DNA of 64,000 bases, taken from the NCBI GenBank assembly GCA_023145215.1, contig JAGLED010000008.1, forward strand, positions 1 through 64,000. Reading direction: 5' to 3'. This document shows positions 40,548 through 49,317 of this stretch, one piece after another. The stretch's first letter is position 1; every line of letters begins with the position of its first letter. The stretch is from Rhodospirillales bacterium (GTDB taxonomy: Bacteria > Pseudomonadota > Alphaproteobacteria > Rhodospirillales > Casp-alpha2). The notes below the pieces were generated by a model, which was given only the letters and a program-made list of their open reading frames with translations, ran no database searches and was not told the origin of the DNA. The position numbers and the translations under genes are program-made.

Positions 40548-41438
40548 GTGACGCGACGCGGCGGTCCCCGCCTTTTTTGTTTTGGCCTCGGCTTTTCCGC
40601 CGAAGCACTGGCACGCCATTTGTCGGTCGCCGAATGGACGGTGATGGGCACCGTGCGCGACCCCGACAAGGCGAAACGGCTTCTGGCAGCCGGTATCGAC
40701 GCCCAATTCTGGAGTGGCGAGCCCTTACGTGATGATCTGACCGCCAAGCTACATGCCTGCAACCATGTCCTGATCTCTGTCCCGCCGGACCAAAACGGCG
40801 ATCCGGTGCTGAACGCCGCTGCGGACGCCATCAAATCCATGCCGTCGCTGAACTGGTTGGGCTATCTGTCGACCACGGGCGTTTACGGCGACACGAACGG
40901 CGCCTGGGTCGACGAAACCGCCCCCACCAACCCGTCGAGCGACAGGTCGCGACGCCGCGTCGAGGCCGAGAACGCCTGGCTGGCGTTGCACCGAGAGCAT
41001 AGTCTGCCCGTGCATGTTTTCAGGCTGGCCGGCATTTACGGACCCGGCCGGTCGACATTCGATCAGATCCGAAAGAAACGCGCCAAGCGCATCGACAAAC
41101 CGGGCCACGCGTTCTCGCGCATCCACGTCAATGACATCGCCCGCGTGTTGGCCGCGTCGATTGCAAAGCCGAATCCGGGGACGGTCTACAACGTCTGTGA
41201 CAATGAGCCGGCCCCACCCGCGGAAGTCACGGCTTATGCCTGCGGACTTCTGGGCAAGGACCCACCGGAACTGCAAAGTTTCGAGGTCGCCAAACGGAAC
41301 ATGAGCCCGATGGCGCTGAGTTTCTGGAACGACAACCGCCGCGTCGACAACAAGCGGATTCTGAATGAACTCGGCGTCAAACTGCAGTATCCGGATTACC
41401 GGTCCGGCCTGCAGGCAATCCTGGTCGAGGAAGAGTGA
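40548..41438 (+). CDS. NAD-dependent epimerase/SDR family protein (YeeZ-like)
   Basis: 296 residues. The Rossmann start is slightly degenerate (LFCFGLGFSAEALARHL: G-x-G-x2-A), then LGYLSTTGVYGDTNGAWVDE with a Y-G active-site neighbourhood, VFRLAGIYGPGRST, SRIHVNDIARVLAAS and TVYNVCDNEPAPPAEV. This is the atypical/extended SDR branch of E. coli YeeZ, whose substrate is not known. GTG start at 40548. Its stop codon directly abuts the stop of the convergent carbonic anhydrase gene (41438/41439), with no gap. Confidence 0.82.
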   Translation: MTRRGGPRLFCFGLGFSAEALARHLSVAEWTVMGTVRDPDKAKRLLAAGIDAQFWSGEPLRDDLTAKLHACNHVLISVPPDQNGDPVLNAAADAIKSMPSLNWLGYLSTTGVYGDTNGAWVDETAPTNPSSDRSRRRVEAENAWLALHREHSLPVHVFRLAGIYGPGRSTFDQIRKKRAKRIDKPGHAFSRIHVNDIARVLAASIAKPNPGTVYNVCDNEPAPPAEVTAYACGLLGKDPPELQSFEVAKRNMSPMALSFWNDNRRVDNKRILNELGVKLQYPDYRSGLQAILVEEE

Positions 41439-42077
41439 TCAGGTGACCGGTTCGAAACGCCCGGATTTGGAATCGTAGATTTCAAGCTCGGCCGTCTCGA
41501 TATCGAAGAACCAACCGTGCAACTTCAGCGACCTTTCGGCGATTCGCTCACGAATCCAGGGGAATGTGGTCAGGTTCTCGAGCGAGACCAGAACCGAATT
41601 CTTCTCGCACGCGCGCTGGGTTTCTTCGGGCGTCGCGTCCGGCATGGTCGCCAGAACCCGGCGGTGCGCCGACGACAACATCGACACCCAGGACGGCACG
41701 AAGTGGTAGCCGTCCTTGACGACCTCATCGCCCTTGATCATCGCGTTGATGCCGCCGCAGTGCGCATGGCCGAGCACGATGATGTTTGGCACGTTCAAAC
41801 CCAGCACCGCGAATTCGAGCGCCGCGCTGGTGCCGTGAAAGGTGCCCTCTTCCTCCATTGGGGGAACGAGGTTGGCGACGTTCCTTATCATGAAGATATC
41901 GCCCGGTTCGGCACGAAACACGAACGCCGGATCGACGCGCGAATCGGAACATGCGATGACCGCTGCCTGGGGGCTCTGCCCGGCTTCGACGAGGGCACGC
42001 AGTTTCTTGGTGTGATCCTCGGGCATGTTGGCGCGAAAGGCGCGGTACCCGCCGAGCATCCGTTCAATCGCATCCAT
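41439..42077 (-). CDS. Beta-class carbonic anhydrase
   Basis: A 212-residue enzyme interconverting CO2 and bicarbonate. Zinc ligands C43, H104 and C107 are in ACSDSRVDP and LGHAHCGGINAM, and the D45-R47 dyad is present. Length and motif spacing are those of bacterial beta-CAs. It lies two bases downstream of the hydrolase gene on the same strand, so they are probably cotranscribed. Confidence 0.95.
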   Translation of the reverse strand: MDAIERMLGGYRAFRANMPEDHTKKLRALVEAGQSPQAAVIACSDSRVDPAFVFRAEPGDIFMIRNVANLVPPMEEEGTFHGTSAALEFAVLGLNVPNIIVLGHAHCGGINAMIKGDEVVKDGYHFVPSWVSMLSSAHRRVLATMPDATPEETQRACEKNSVLVSLENLTTFPWIRERIAERSLKLHGWFFDIETAELEIYDSKSGRFEPVT

Positions 42078-42079
42078 AC

Positions 42080-42847
42080 CTAAACGTTCTCCAGCAGTGT
42101 ACCGACCGTCCGGGTCAGGCGGTCGAGATCATGGGGTTCTGATAGTCTGTGATCGCCCGCTTTGACAAACTGAATTTCCACATCGTCCGTCCTGACCTGT
42201 TCCATGATCCTGAGCGCGGTCCGCCAGGGGACGTCGTCGTCTTTAATACCATGGATAAGGCGGATCGGTACGTCGAGGCCGATTTCACCGTTCAGAAGGA
42301 GATGGTTATCGCCCTCCTCCAGCAGCGATTTCCGGATCCGGTAAGGCTCCTGGTCGTCGTAGCAGTTGGGGATGTCGCAGTAACCGTCACGATCGATCTG
42401 TTCCAGCTGGTCGGGTGTCAGCGCCGGGGGAATCAGGTCGCGGGTGAAATCCGGCGCCGCCGCGATTCCGACCAGTGCCGCCACCTTTTCCGGGCGCTTG
42501 AGTGCCGCCAACAGCATGATCCAGCCGCCCATGGAAGATCCGACGAGAATTTGCGGCCCGTCGGCCACCTCGTCCAAAACGCGCACCGCATCGTCAGCCC
42601 AACGTCCGATTGTGCCGTCCTCGAACGAACCGGACGATTCGCCATGCCCGAAATAGTCAAACCGGGTAAAGGCGTGACCTCGCGCCTTGCAGAACGCTTC
42701 CAGCGCTAGCGCCTTGCCGCCCTGCATGTCGGATTTGAAGCCCGTCAGAAAGGTGACACCAGGCGACTTGCCAGCCGTGTGACGGTAGGCAATCATCGAT
42801 CCGTCCTCGCGCGTCAGGATCTCTGGGTCTTTTGTTTGATCGGACAT
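42080..42847 (-). CDS. Alpha/beta hydrolase, ABHD10-like
   Basis: 255 residues. The nucleophile serine is in ILVGSSMGGWIMLLAALKRPEK, the catalytic aspartate likely in IRLIHGIKDDDVPWRTAL, and the histidine in VKAGDHRLSEPHD. The patterns FDYFGHGESSG, GPQILVGSS(M)GGW and RLIHGIKDDDVPW match mitochondrial ABHD10 closely. ABHD10 acts as an acyl-protein thioesterase and acyl-glucuronide esterase. An alphaproteobacterial homologue fits mitochondrial ancestry. No signal peptide is seen, so it is cytosolic. It starts 23 nt from the divergent glycosyltransferase gene. Confidence 0.87.
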   Translation of the reverse strand: MSDQTKDPEILTREDGSMIAYRHTAGKSPGVTFLTGFKSDMQGGKALALEAFCKARGHAFTRFDYFGHGESSGSFEDGTIGRWADDAVRVLDEVADGPQILVGSSMGGWIMLLAALKRPEKVAALVGIAAAPDFTRDLIPPALTPDQLEQIDRDGYCDIPNCYDDQEPYRIRKSLLEEGDNHLLLNGEIGLDVPIRLIHGIKDDDVPWRTALRIMEQVRTDDVEIQFVKAGDHRLSEPHDLDRLTRTVGTLLENV

Positions 42848-42870
42848 GCGGGCTCCCGTATTACACTGTT

Positions 42871-44088
42871 ATGGCCATGAACGACAGCGCGCACCTTAAC
42901 ACTCATGACGACGCGATGGCACGTCCCGAACAGATCGAGGGACGGCCGCCAACGGTATTGCAGATTCTGCCTGCCCTGGGCGGCAGCGGCGGCGTCGAAC
43001 GGGGCACCGTCGAAATCGCCGGCGCCATTAACGCCGCGGGGGGCCGCGCGATCGTGGCGTCAGAAGGCGGGTTGCTGGTGCACGACCTGACCCGGGTCAA
43101 CGCCGAGCACTTCACCCTGCCGGTCGCCTCCAAGAATCCTGTCGTCATGTACCGTAATGTCGACCGCATCATCGACCTGATCCGCCAACAGCGCGTCGAT
43201 ATCGTGCATGTACGATCCCGCGCACCGGCGTGGAGCGCCTTTTTTGCCTGCCAACGCACCAAGGTGCCGTTGGTAACGACGTTCCACGGCACGTACTCGA
43301 TCGGGAACTGGCTCAAACGCAAATACAACTCGATCATGACCAAGGGTGAGCGCGTGATCGCCATTTCCGCCTTCATCGGCGGGCATATCCGACGTCATTA
43401 CGGCGTACCCGTCGACAAAATCCGCATCATCCACCGGGGCGTCGACCTGGAAAAGTTCGACCCCGAAAAGGTATCCGCCGAACGCGTCATCAAGCTGGCC
43501 AACGACTGGCGGCTGCCGGACGGGGTGCCCATCGTCATGCTGCCGGGCCGCCTCACGCGATGGAAGGGCCAGCTTGTGCTGATCGAAGCCATCTCCAAGC
43601 TGGAGCACCGCAACATCCGCTGCCTGCTGGTCGGCAGTGCCCAGGGCCGAGAGGATTACCGCCGGGAACTCGAGGCGCGCATCGTGCGCCATGGACTCGA
43701 GGAAGTGGTGCGCATCGTCGATCACTGCGAGGACATGGCCGCAGCCTATAAACTGACGGACCTGGTGGTTTCCGCATCGACCGACCCCGAAGCGTTCGGC
43801 CGTATCGTCTGTGAGGCGCAGGCCATGGGGCGTCCGGTGATCGCCACCGACCACGGCGGCGCCAAGGAGACAGTGATTCCCGGCATCACCGGTTGGCTGA
43901 CGCCGCCCGGCGACGCCGACGCTTTGGCCCAAGCCATCACCAAAAGCCTCGCGTTGGATGGGCACGCCCGCACCCGGCTTGCGGCGACGGCCATAGAACA
44001 CGTCCGGAAGCATTTCTCGAAGACGCAGATGTGCGACAAGACCCTCGACGTCTACAACGAGGTTCTGGCGGAATGGGGCAGCGCCTGA
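42871..44088 (+). CDS. Glycosyltransferase family 4
   Basis: About 405 residues with GT-B fold landmarks: the N-terminal ILPALGGSGGVERGTVEIA, VHVRSRAPAWSAFFA, TTFHGTYSIGNWLKRKYN, and in the C-terminal domain PGRLTRWKGQLVLIEAI, then the nucleotide-sugar motif PEAFGRIVCEAQAMGRPVIATDHGG. It probably adds a sugar to a lipopolysaccharide core or related glycan from an activated donor on the cytoplasmic side. The start is ATG 42871; a frame beginning at TTG 42832 overlaps the divergent gene. The next gene, a GT9 transferase, follows 5 nt later. Confidence 0.9.
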   Translation: MAMNDSAHLNTHDDAMARPEQIEGRPPTVLQILPALGGSGGVERGTVEIAGAINAAGGRAIVASEGGLLVHDLTRVNAEHFTLPVASKNPVVMYRNVDRIIDLIRQQRVDIVHVRSRAPAWSAFFACQRTKVPLVTTFHGTYSIGNWLKRKYNSIMTKGERVIAISAFIGGHIRRHYGVPVDKIRIIHRGVDLEKFDPEKVSAERVIKLANDWRLPDGVPIVMLPGRLTRWKGQLVLIEAISKLEHRNIRCLLVGSAQGREDYRRELEARIVRHGLEEVVRIVDHCEDMAAAYKLTDLVVSASTDPEAFGRIVCEAQAMGRPVIATDHGGAKETVIPGITGWLTPPGDADALAQAITKSLALDGHARTRLAATAIEHVRKHFSKTQMCDKTLDVYNEVLAEWGSA

Positions 44089-44093
44089 GGCCG

Positions 44094-45044
44094 ATGGCGG
44101 CAACCTCACCCGAAAGAAACCATATTCTCGTCATCAAGCTGGGCGCCCTCGGGGATGTCGTACAGGCATTGGGGCCGATGGCGGCAATCCGCAAACACCA
44201 CGCCCGGGACCGGATCACCGTCCTGACCACAGCGCCCTATGCCGATCTGATCCGCGCTGCGAATATCGCTGACGACGTGATGGTCGACGACCGTCCCAGA
44301 TTCGCGGAATTTGGGAAGTGGCTGGCGCTTCGTACAAAGCTTCGGGGTGGCGGGTTCACGCGGGTTTACGATCTGCAGACATCCGACCGCTCCAGCAGCT
44401 ATTTCCGCTTGTTCTGGCCCGGTCCCAAGCCGGAATGGTCGGGCATCGCAAAAGGCTGCTCACACCCCCATAAAAACCCGCGGCGGGATTTCATGCACAC
44501 ACTGGAGCGCCAGGCCGAACAGCTTTCAATGGCCGGGATCGACGACGTGCCGCCGCCTGATCTGAACCCCATCGTCAGTGACGTCACGCACCTGAAACTG
44601 CCGGACCGGTTCTGCCTGATCGTCCCCGGTGGCGCCGAACACCGCCCGGCTAAGCGCTGGCCTCGGGAGGGCTACCGGGACCTGATCGGCATGCTCGATG
44701 GCAGCGGCGTCATCGCCGTCGTTGCCGGCACCGCGTCGGAGCGGCCCCTGGCCGCGTCTTTGATCGAGGGATCGCTGACGGCCAGAAACATCGCGGGCGA
44801 GACGTCGCTGGTCGATCTGGTGACCGTCGCCAAACGGGCACGGTTCGCGGTCGGGAACGACAACGGCACCATGCATATCACGGCATTTGCGGGGATCCCG
44901 TCCGTGGTTCTGTATTCCGATGCGTCCGACCCCGCGCTTTGCGCCCAGAGGGGCAAGGATGTCACGATCCTCAGGCGCCACACCCTTGCCGAACTCGGTG
45001 TCGAAGAGGTTTACCGGGCACTCCCTTTGGAAGGCGGTTCTTGA
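44094..45044 (+). CDS. Glycosyltransferase family 9 (heptosyltransferase-like)
   Basis: About 316 residues. The N-terminal HILVIKLGALGDVVQALGPMAAIRKHH pattern and the C-terminal donor-site region (PGGAEHRPAKRWPREGY, ETSLVDLVTVAKRARFAVGNDNGTMHITAF) are typical of GT9 heptosyltransferases of the WaaC/WaaF family. It works with the GT4 enzyme just upstream, so both are likely to build the LPS core. ATG 44094 has TGAGG 5 nt before it and is preferred over ATG 44073, which lies inside the GT4 gene. No waa cluster surrounds the pair. Confidence 0.88.
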   Translation: MAATSPERNHILVIKLGALGDVVQALGPMAAIRKHHARDRITVLTTAPYADLIRAANIADDVMVDDRPRFAEFGKWLALRTKLRGGGFTRVYDLQTSDRSSSYFRLFWPGPKPEWSGIAKGCSHPHKNPRRDFMHTLERQAEQLSMAGIDDVPPPDLNPIVSDVTHLKLPDRFCLIVPGGAEHRPAKRWPREGYRDLIGMLDGSGVIAVVAGTASERPLAASLIEGSLTARNIAGETSLVDLVTVAKRARFAVGNDNGTMHITAFAGIPSVVLYSDASDPALCAQRGKDVTILRRHTLAELGVEEVYRALPLEGGS

Positions 45045-45102
45045 CGCCTTGCGCGCCGCGCTTTAACTACCCGCTGAGTTTGAATTTCAAGGCTTTCGAT
45101 CC

Positions 45103-47094
45103 ATGGTCGCGATCACGCTTCCGGACGGTTCCGTCCGCAACTACGACAAACCGGTGACGGGCGCCGAAATCGCCCAGTCGATCGGCCCCGGCCTCGCCAA
45201 GGCGGCGATGGTCGTGAAGGTCGACGGCGAGCTGTGGGATCTCGACCGAACGATCGAAAACGACGCCAACGTCGCCATCATCACGGACAAGCAGGAATCG
45301 GAAGCTCTCGACGTGCTGCGCCACGACGCCGCGCACGTCTTGGCGATGGCGGTACAGGAACTCTATCCGGACACCCAGATCACGTTCGGCCCGGCGACGG
45401 AGGAAGGCTTTTATTACGACTTCCACCGGGAAGAACCTTTCTCGACCGAGGATTTCGAAGCCATCGAGAAGCGGATGGCCGAAATCGTCGATCGCGACGT
45501 CCCGATCGAGCGCGAAGTCTGGACGCGCGACGACGTCGCTGAGTTCTTCAAGAAGAAGGGCGAGATGTTCAAGGCCGAGTGGGTGATGGAACTACCCGAT
45601 GGCGAAGATATCACGATGTACCGCCAGGGCGATTGGATCGATCTGTGCCGCGGTCCGCACCTGCCGTCGACGGGCAGGCTCGGCAAGTCGTTCAAGCTGA
45701 TGAAGCTGGCCGGCGCCTATTGGCGCGGCGATGCCCGCAATCCGCAGTTGCAGCGCATCTACGGAACGGCGTGGCGTAACGACAAGGAGTTGAAAGCCTA
45801 CCTGACGCGGATCGAGGAAGCCGAAAAACGCGACCACCGGCGCTTGGGCAAGGAAATGGACCTTTTCCATATCCAGGAAGAGGCGCGCGGATCGGTGTTC
45901 TGGCACCCGAAGGGCTGGTCGCTTTACCGGACGTGCGAACAGTACATGCGCAAACGTCTGGACGCGGCGGGCTATGTCGAGGTGAAGACGCCGCAGTTGG
46001 TCGACCGCAAACTCTGGGAAGAGTCCGGCCACTGGGAGAAGTTCCGCGAGCACATGTTCATCGCCGAAGTCGACGAAAGCGGCGGTGAAGCGAGCGAGAG
46101 CGCCGGCAGCGCCGATGCAACGGACGAAGGTGCTGCCGAGGGTGGTATCCGCCATCTCGCGCTTAAGCCCATGAACTGCCCGTGCCACGTACAGATATTC
46201 CGCCAGGGCATAAAGAGCTACCGGGACCTGCCGCTCAGGATGGCGGAATTCGGATCGTGCCATCGTTATGAGCCATCGGGAGCGCTGCATGGCCTGATGC
46301 GGGTGCGCGCGTTCACGCAGGACGATGCGCACATCTTCTGCACGGAAGACCAGATCGAGAGCGAAACCGAGATTTTCATCGAGCTATTGGCATCGATCTA
46401 TCGGGACTTCGGCTTTGAAGAATTCGCGGTCAAGTTTTCCGACCGCCCCGACGTGCGCGCTGGCTCGGACGAAACGTGGGACAAGGCGGAAACCGCGCTC
46501 AAGGACGCCGCCATCAAGGCCGGCGCCGATTTGATCATGAACCCGGGCGAAGGCGCATTCTATGGGCCGAAGCTCGAATTCGTACTGCGCGACGCCATTG
46601 GCCGTGACTGGCAATGCGGCACGCTGCAGGTCGACTTCGTCCTGCCGGAACGCCTTGACGCCGAATACGTCGGCGAGGACGGTTCTAAGCACCGTCCGGT
46701 CATGCTGCACCGTGCAATCCTGGGCTCGTTCGAACGTTTCATCGGCATCCTGATCGAAAACTTCGCCGGACGCCTGCCGATGTGGCTTTCGCCGGTGCAA
46801 GTCGTGGTCGCGCCGATCACCAACGAACTCGACGGGTACGCCGAGGACGTGGTGGCCGCCCTCGCCAAAGCCGGCGTCCGGGCCGAAGCGGACCTCAGAA
46901 ACGAAAAGATCAACTACAAGATCCGCGAGCATTCGCATGCGAAAGTGCCGGCGATCCTGGTCGTTGGTGGCCGCGAAGCGGAAGCCCGTCAGGTCGCGAT
47001 CCGGCGCCTCGGCGGCAAAGACCAAGAAATTGTTGCGCTGGAAGAGGCAGTCGATAGACTTAGCCGGGAAGCGCACGGTCCGCTTGGCGGATAA
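45103..47094 (+). CDS. thrS: Threonyl-tRNA synthetase
   Basis: 663 residues. The TGS domain comes first ([21 protein letters not shown]), then the editing domain with [17 protein letters not shown] and the class II core: motif 2 [34 protein letters not shown], motif 3 [18 protein letters not shown], and the anticodon domain. Two oddities: an acidic Ser/Gly/Glu/Ala-rich insertion of about 23 residues (near 325-347, [10 protein letters not shown]...DEGAAEGG) just before the zinc cysteine, and MNCPCH where E. coli has MNCPGH. The insertion lies between conserved blocks and should form a loop. The gene starts the thrS-infC-rpmI-rplT-pheST block. Confidence 0.97.
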   Translation: MVAITLPDGSVRNYDKPVTGAEIAQSIGPGLAKAAMVVKVDGELWDLDRTIENDANVAIITDKQESEALDVLRHDAAHVLAMAVQELYPDTQITFGPATEEGFYYDFHREEPFSTEDFEAIEKRMAEIVDRDVPIEREVWTRDDVAEFFKKKGEMFKAEWVMELPDGEDITMYRQGDWIDLCRGPHLPSTGRLGKSFKLMKLAGAYWRGDARNPQLQRIYGTAWRNDKELKAYLTRIEEAEKRDHRRLGKEMDLFHIQEEARGSVFWHPKGWSLYRTCEQYMRKRLDAAGYVEVKTPQLVDRKLWEESGHWEKFREHMFIAEVDESGGEASESAGSADATDEGAAEGGIRHLALKPMNCPCHVQIFRQGIKSYRDLPLRMAEFGSCHRYEPSGALHGLMRVRAFTQDDAHIFCTEDQIESETEIFIELLASIYRDFGFEEFAVKFSDRPDVRAGSDETWDKAETALKDAAIKAGADLIMNPGEGAFYGPKLEFVLRDAIGRDWQCGTLQVDFVLPERLDAEYVGEDGSKHRPVMLHRAILGSFERFIGILIENFAGRLPMWLSPVQVVVAPITNELDGYAEDVVAALAKAGVRAEADLRNEKINYKIREHSHAKVPAILVVGGREAEARQVAIRRLGGKDQEIVALEEAVDRLSREAHGPLGG

Positions 47095-47121
47095 CGCTTT
47101 TAAGAGATAATATAACGTCGT

Positions 47122-47142
47122 GACCCGCCTTTGCGGGTCTTT
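47122..47142 (+). terminator. Hairpin between thrS and infC
   Basis: GACCCGC-CTTT-GCGGGTC followed by TTTGGTG: a 7-bp stem with only three T. It may be a weak terminator or a leader element of infC; the infC ribosome binding site starts 13 nt later. Confidence 0.6.
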
Positions 47143-47169
47143 GGTGTAACTGCAAGAGGAGAGATTTCC

Positions 47170-47709
47170 ATAGCCCGCAGACCCGGCCCACCGGCGCCGC
47201 CGTCCAAAGATGGACCCCGCGCCAACGAAGATATTCAAGCTGACCCCGTTCGCCTCGTTGACGCCGACGGTGAGATGGTCGGCGTCATTGGCCTTCAGGA
47301 AGCAATCGACATGGCCGTCGAGGTCGGTTTAGACCTCGTCGAGGTGTCACCGAACGCCGACCCGCCCGTTTGTAAGATTCTCGATTACGGGAAATACAAA
47401 TACGAGGCGCAGAAAAAGGCCAACGAAGCCCGTAAAAAACAGAAAGTCATCGAAGTTAAGGAAATCAAGATGCGCCCCGGCATCGACGACCACGACTACG
47501 AGGTCAAGATGAAGGCCGTGCGCCGGTTTCTGGACGATGGCGACAAGGTCAAGATGACGATCAGGTTCCGTGGCCGTGAAATGGCCCACCAGGATCTCGG
47601 TCTCAAGGTGCTGGAGCGTGTGCGCGAAGAAGTCGATGAAATCGCAAAGGTCGAGCAGCACCCGCGTCCGGAAGGCCGCCTGATGACGATGGTCATCGCA
47701 CCCAGATAA
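47170..47709 (+). CDS. infC: Translation initiation factor IF-3, AUA start codon
   Basis: 179 residues. IF-3 binds the 30S subunit, blocks 50S joining and checks the start codon. The typical N-terminal sequence [20 protein letters not shown] begins right after ATA at 47170, and GAGGAGA (47156-47162) lies 7 nt upstream, so ATA is the start. No ATG or GTG stands at a suitable distance, and the frame continues upstream only to a poorly placed codon at 47131. The body shows [43 protein letters not shown] and [15 protein letters not shown]. Non-AUG infC starts (AUU in E. coli) are used for autoregulation, because IF-3 discriminates against them. Confidence 0.95.
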   Translation: MARRPGPPAPPSKDGPRANEDIQADPVRLVDADGEMVGVIGLQEAIDMAVEVGLDLVEVSPNADPPVCKILDYGKYKYEAQKKANEARKKQKVIEVKEIKMRPGIDDHDYEVKMKAVRRFLDDGDKVKMTIRFRGREMAHQDLGLKVLERVREEVDEIAKVEQHPRPEGRLMTMVIAPR

Positions 47710-47741
47710 TCCAAGCCCGTGATTCGTACGTATTTCATGTA

Positions 47742-47762
47742 GTACCCGGCATTGCTGGGTAC
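47742..47762 (+). terminator. Hairpin between infC and the FecR gene
   Basis: GTACCCGGC-ATT-GCTGGGTAC forms a 9-bp stem with one G-T pair, flanked by CATGT and ACATG that extend complementarity. No T tract. GAGGAG at 47768-47773, the ribosome site of the FecR gene, follows directly, so the hairpin could affect its translation. Confidence 0.5.
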
Positions 47763-47782
47763 GACATGAGGAGTATTGACGT

Positions 47783-48439
47783 ATGTTTAAATTGACCCGC
47801 TTCATCGGTGCCGTTTTGTTGGCCGCCGTGGTCGCCATTCCCGCTGCCGCCCTTGAACGTGCCGGCACCGTCGAGCGTCAGAAAGGCGATGCGACGCGCA
47901 CCCAGGGCGGCGAGAGCGCGCCTCTGACCGAGGGAAGCGCCGTCTATGCCGGCGACAAGATCGAAACCGCTGACGGCGCGCGGCTGATCGTGCGTTTCAC
48001 GGATTCCTCGACCCTGCAGATGGGCGCGGATGCAATCATCGAAGTCGACGAAATGGTCTATGACGTGCACGGCCTGACGGATGCCACGGACAAACAGGGC
48101 CTCAAGTTCGTCGAAGGCGTGTTCCGGTATGTCTCGGGTGCCATCAGCCATAACGATTTCAACAGTGTCGCCATCACGACACCGGTCGCCACGATCGGCA
48201 TCCGCGGCACCGAATTCGTCGCCGGGCGCCTGACAGTCGGCATGCCGCCCGGCACGTCGCACTACGGCTATCAAATCCGCGAAGGCGCGATCGAGATTGT
48301 CGCGCCGGGCGGTTCTGTGACCCTGGACGCGCCGGGCGAAGGCACGTTCCTGCCGTTCGGGCGCGTCGCCGCACCGACGCCGGTGCGCCAGTGGACCACC
48401 GAGGAAGCGCAGGAAGCCGACGACCTCCTGGCGTTCTAG
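47783..48439 (+). CDS. Exported FecR-domain protein inside the infC-rpmI interval
   Basis: 218 residues with signal peptide (FIGAVLLAAVVAIPAAA). The FecR domain (about 55-160) shows LTEGSAVYAGDKIETADGARLIVRF then STLQMGADAIIEVDE, a GVFRYVSGAI segment, and TTPVATIGIRGTEF. Such secreted FecR-domain proteins lack the sigma-factor-signalling N-terminus of true FecR and are of unknown role. The position is unusual: infC and rpmI are normally neighbours, and the product is not translational. Composition is like the neighbours, so the insertion is not recent. Confidence 0.85.
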   Translation: MFKLTRFIGAVLLAAVVAIPAAALERAGTVERQKGDATRTQGGESAPLTEGSAVYAGDKIETADGARLIVRFTDSSTLQMGADAIIEVDEMVYDVHGLTDATDKQGLKFVEGVFRYVSGAISHNDFNSVAITTPVATIGIRGTEFVAGRLTVGMPPGTSHYGYQIREGAIEIVAPGGSVTLDAPGEGTFLPFGRVAAPTPVRQWTTEEAQEADDLLAF

Positions 48440-48597
48440 CGCCGGCAACGCCAAATTCCGCCACACCCCTTGCCAATCGGGGTCTTCACCGCTATAAACC
48501 GCGCGCCGCCGCGATATGGACGGCCGAGCGGTATGGCTGAAAGGGCATGCCTCGCCGCTTGAACCCACCGGGCGTTCAGCGCCGGGCTAGAGAAACC

Positions 48598-48616
48598 GGG
48601 CCTTTTGGCCCCTTTT
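48598..48616 (+). terminator. Hairpin and T tract upstream of rpmI
   Basis: GGGCC-TTTT-GGCCC followed by CTTTT: a short stem with T tract lying 18 nt before the rpmI ATG. Just before it is another hairpin, GGGCG-TTCA-GCGCC-type, near 48570-48585. It could end the FecR transcript or be a leader element regulating rpmI-rplT, where in E. coli the L20 protein binds the leader. The L20 link is inference. Confidence 0.5.
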
Positions 48617-48633
48617 GATGAAGGAAGAGGGAA

Positions 48634-48831
48634 ATGCCCAAACTGAAGACCAAGTCGAGCGCCAAAAAGCGCTTCAAGCTGACGGGCACCGGAAAGGTGC
48701 GCGCGGCCGTCGCTTTCAAGCGGCACAATCTCCGTAAACGGTCCACCAAAATGAAGCGCCAGGCGCGCGGCATGATGACCCTGTCCCCGCAGGACGCACG
48801 GATCGTCAAGTCGTACATGCCGAACGCTTAA
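48634..48831 (+). CDS. rpmI: Ribosomal protein L35
   Basis: 65 residues, very basic: [20 protein letters not shown], then [22 protein letters not shown]. Size and sequence are standard. GGAAGAGGG precedes the ATG. It lies 16 nt upstream of rplT in a usual operon. Confidence 0.97.
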   Translation: MPKLKTKSSAKKRFKLTGTGKVRAAVAFKRHNLRKRSTKMKRQARGMMTLSPQDARIVKSYMPNA

Positions 48832-48847
48832 GCGGAGGAGATTAGTT

Positions 48848-49213
48848 ATGGCACGTGTAACGCGCGGCAAAACGTCGCATGCCCGTCACAAAAAGGTTCT
48901 GAAACTCGCCAAGGGTTATCGGGGCCGCAACAGCACGAATTTCCGTATCGCCATCGAGCGCGTCGAGAAAGGCCTCCAGTACGCCTATCGCGACCGCCGT
49001 CAGAAAAAGCGCCAGTTCCGCCGTCTCTGGATTCAGCGGATCAACGCCGGTGCGCGCGAGAACGGGCTCAGCTATTCGGTGTTCATGAACGGCCTCACGA
49101 AGGCCGGGATCGAGCTGGACCGCAAGGTTCTCGCGGATCTCGCCATGAACGAACCGGAAGCGTTTAAAGCGCTGGTGGATCAGGCCCAGGCCGCTCTCAG
49201 CCAGAACGCTTAA
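48848..49213 (+). CDS. rplT: Ribosomal protein L20
   Basis: 121 residues, typical L20: [67 protein letters not shown]. It is an early 50S assembly protein binding 23S rRNA, and in other bacteria also represses its own operon. GGAGGAGA lies before the ATG. A strong terminator-like hairpin follows at 49246. Confidence 0.98.
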   Translation: MARVTRGKTSHARHKKVLKLAKGYRGRNSTNFRIAIERVEKGLQYAYRDRRQKKRQFRRLWIQRINAGARENGLSYSVFMNGLTKAGIELDRKVLADLAMNEPEAFKALVDQAQAALSQNA

Positions 49214-49245
49214 TTTCCCGAGTTTCGGGAGCATCCGAGTTTTGG

Positions 49246-49288
49246 AACGGGAGTAGCGCCTTGGGCGTTACTCCCGTTCGTTTGTTTT
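49246..49288 (+). terminator. Terminator or attenuator between rplT and pheS
   Basis: AACGGGAGTA-GCGCC-TTGG-GCGT-TACTCCCGTT: 10 perfect outer base pairs plus an inner GCGCC/GCGT pairing, followed by CGTTTGTTTT. It has the form of a rho-independent terminator. As pheS starts 30 nt later with no other space for a promoter, it may be a partial terminator or attenuator of pheST. No leader peptide with a run of Phe codons is apparent. Confidence 0.8.
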
Positions 49289-49317
49289 AAGGCTACTTGT
49301 TTATAGGCGGGGAAGAG

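Noticed and set aside
41436-41446. GTGATCAGGTGA palindrome at the abutting stop codons as a regulatory site
   Set aside because: The TGATCA dyad results from two back-to-back TGA stops and needs no further explanation.
46384-47238. Reverse-strand frame covering the thrS end and infC start
   Set aside because: It crosses two real genes and the hairpin and shows no domain pattern.
48440-48633. L20-binding pseudoknot leader of rpmI
   Set aside because: Hairpins are present, but the E. coli-type rRNA-like consensus could not be shown by eye; kept only as a possible regulatory hairpin.
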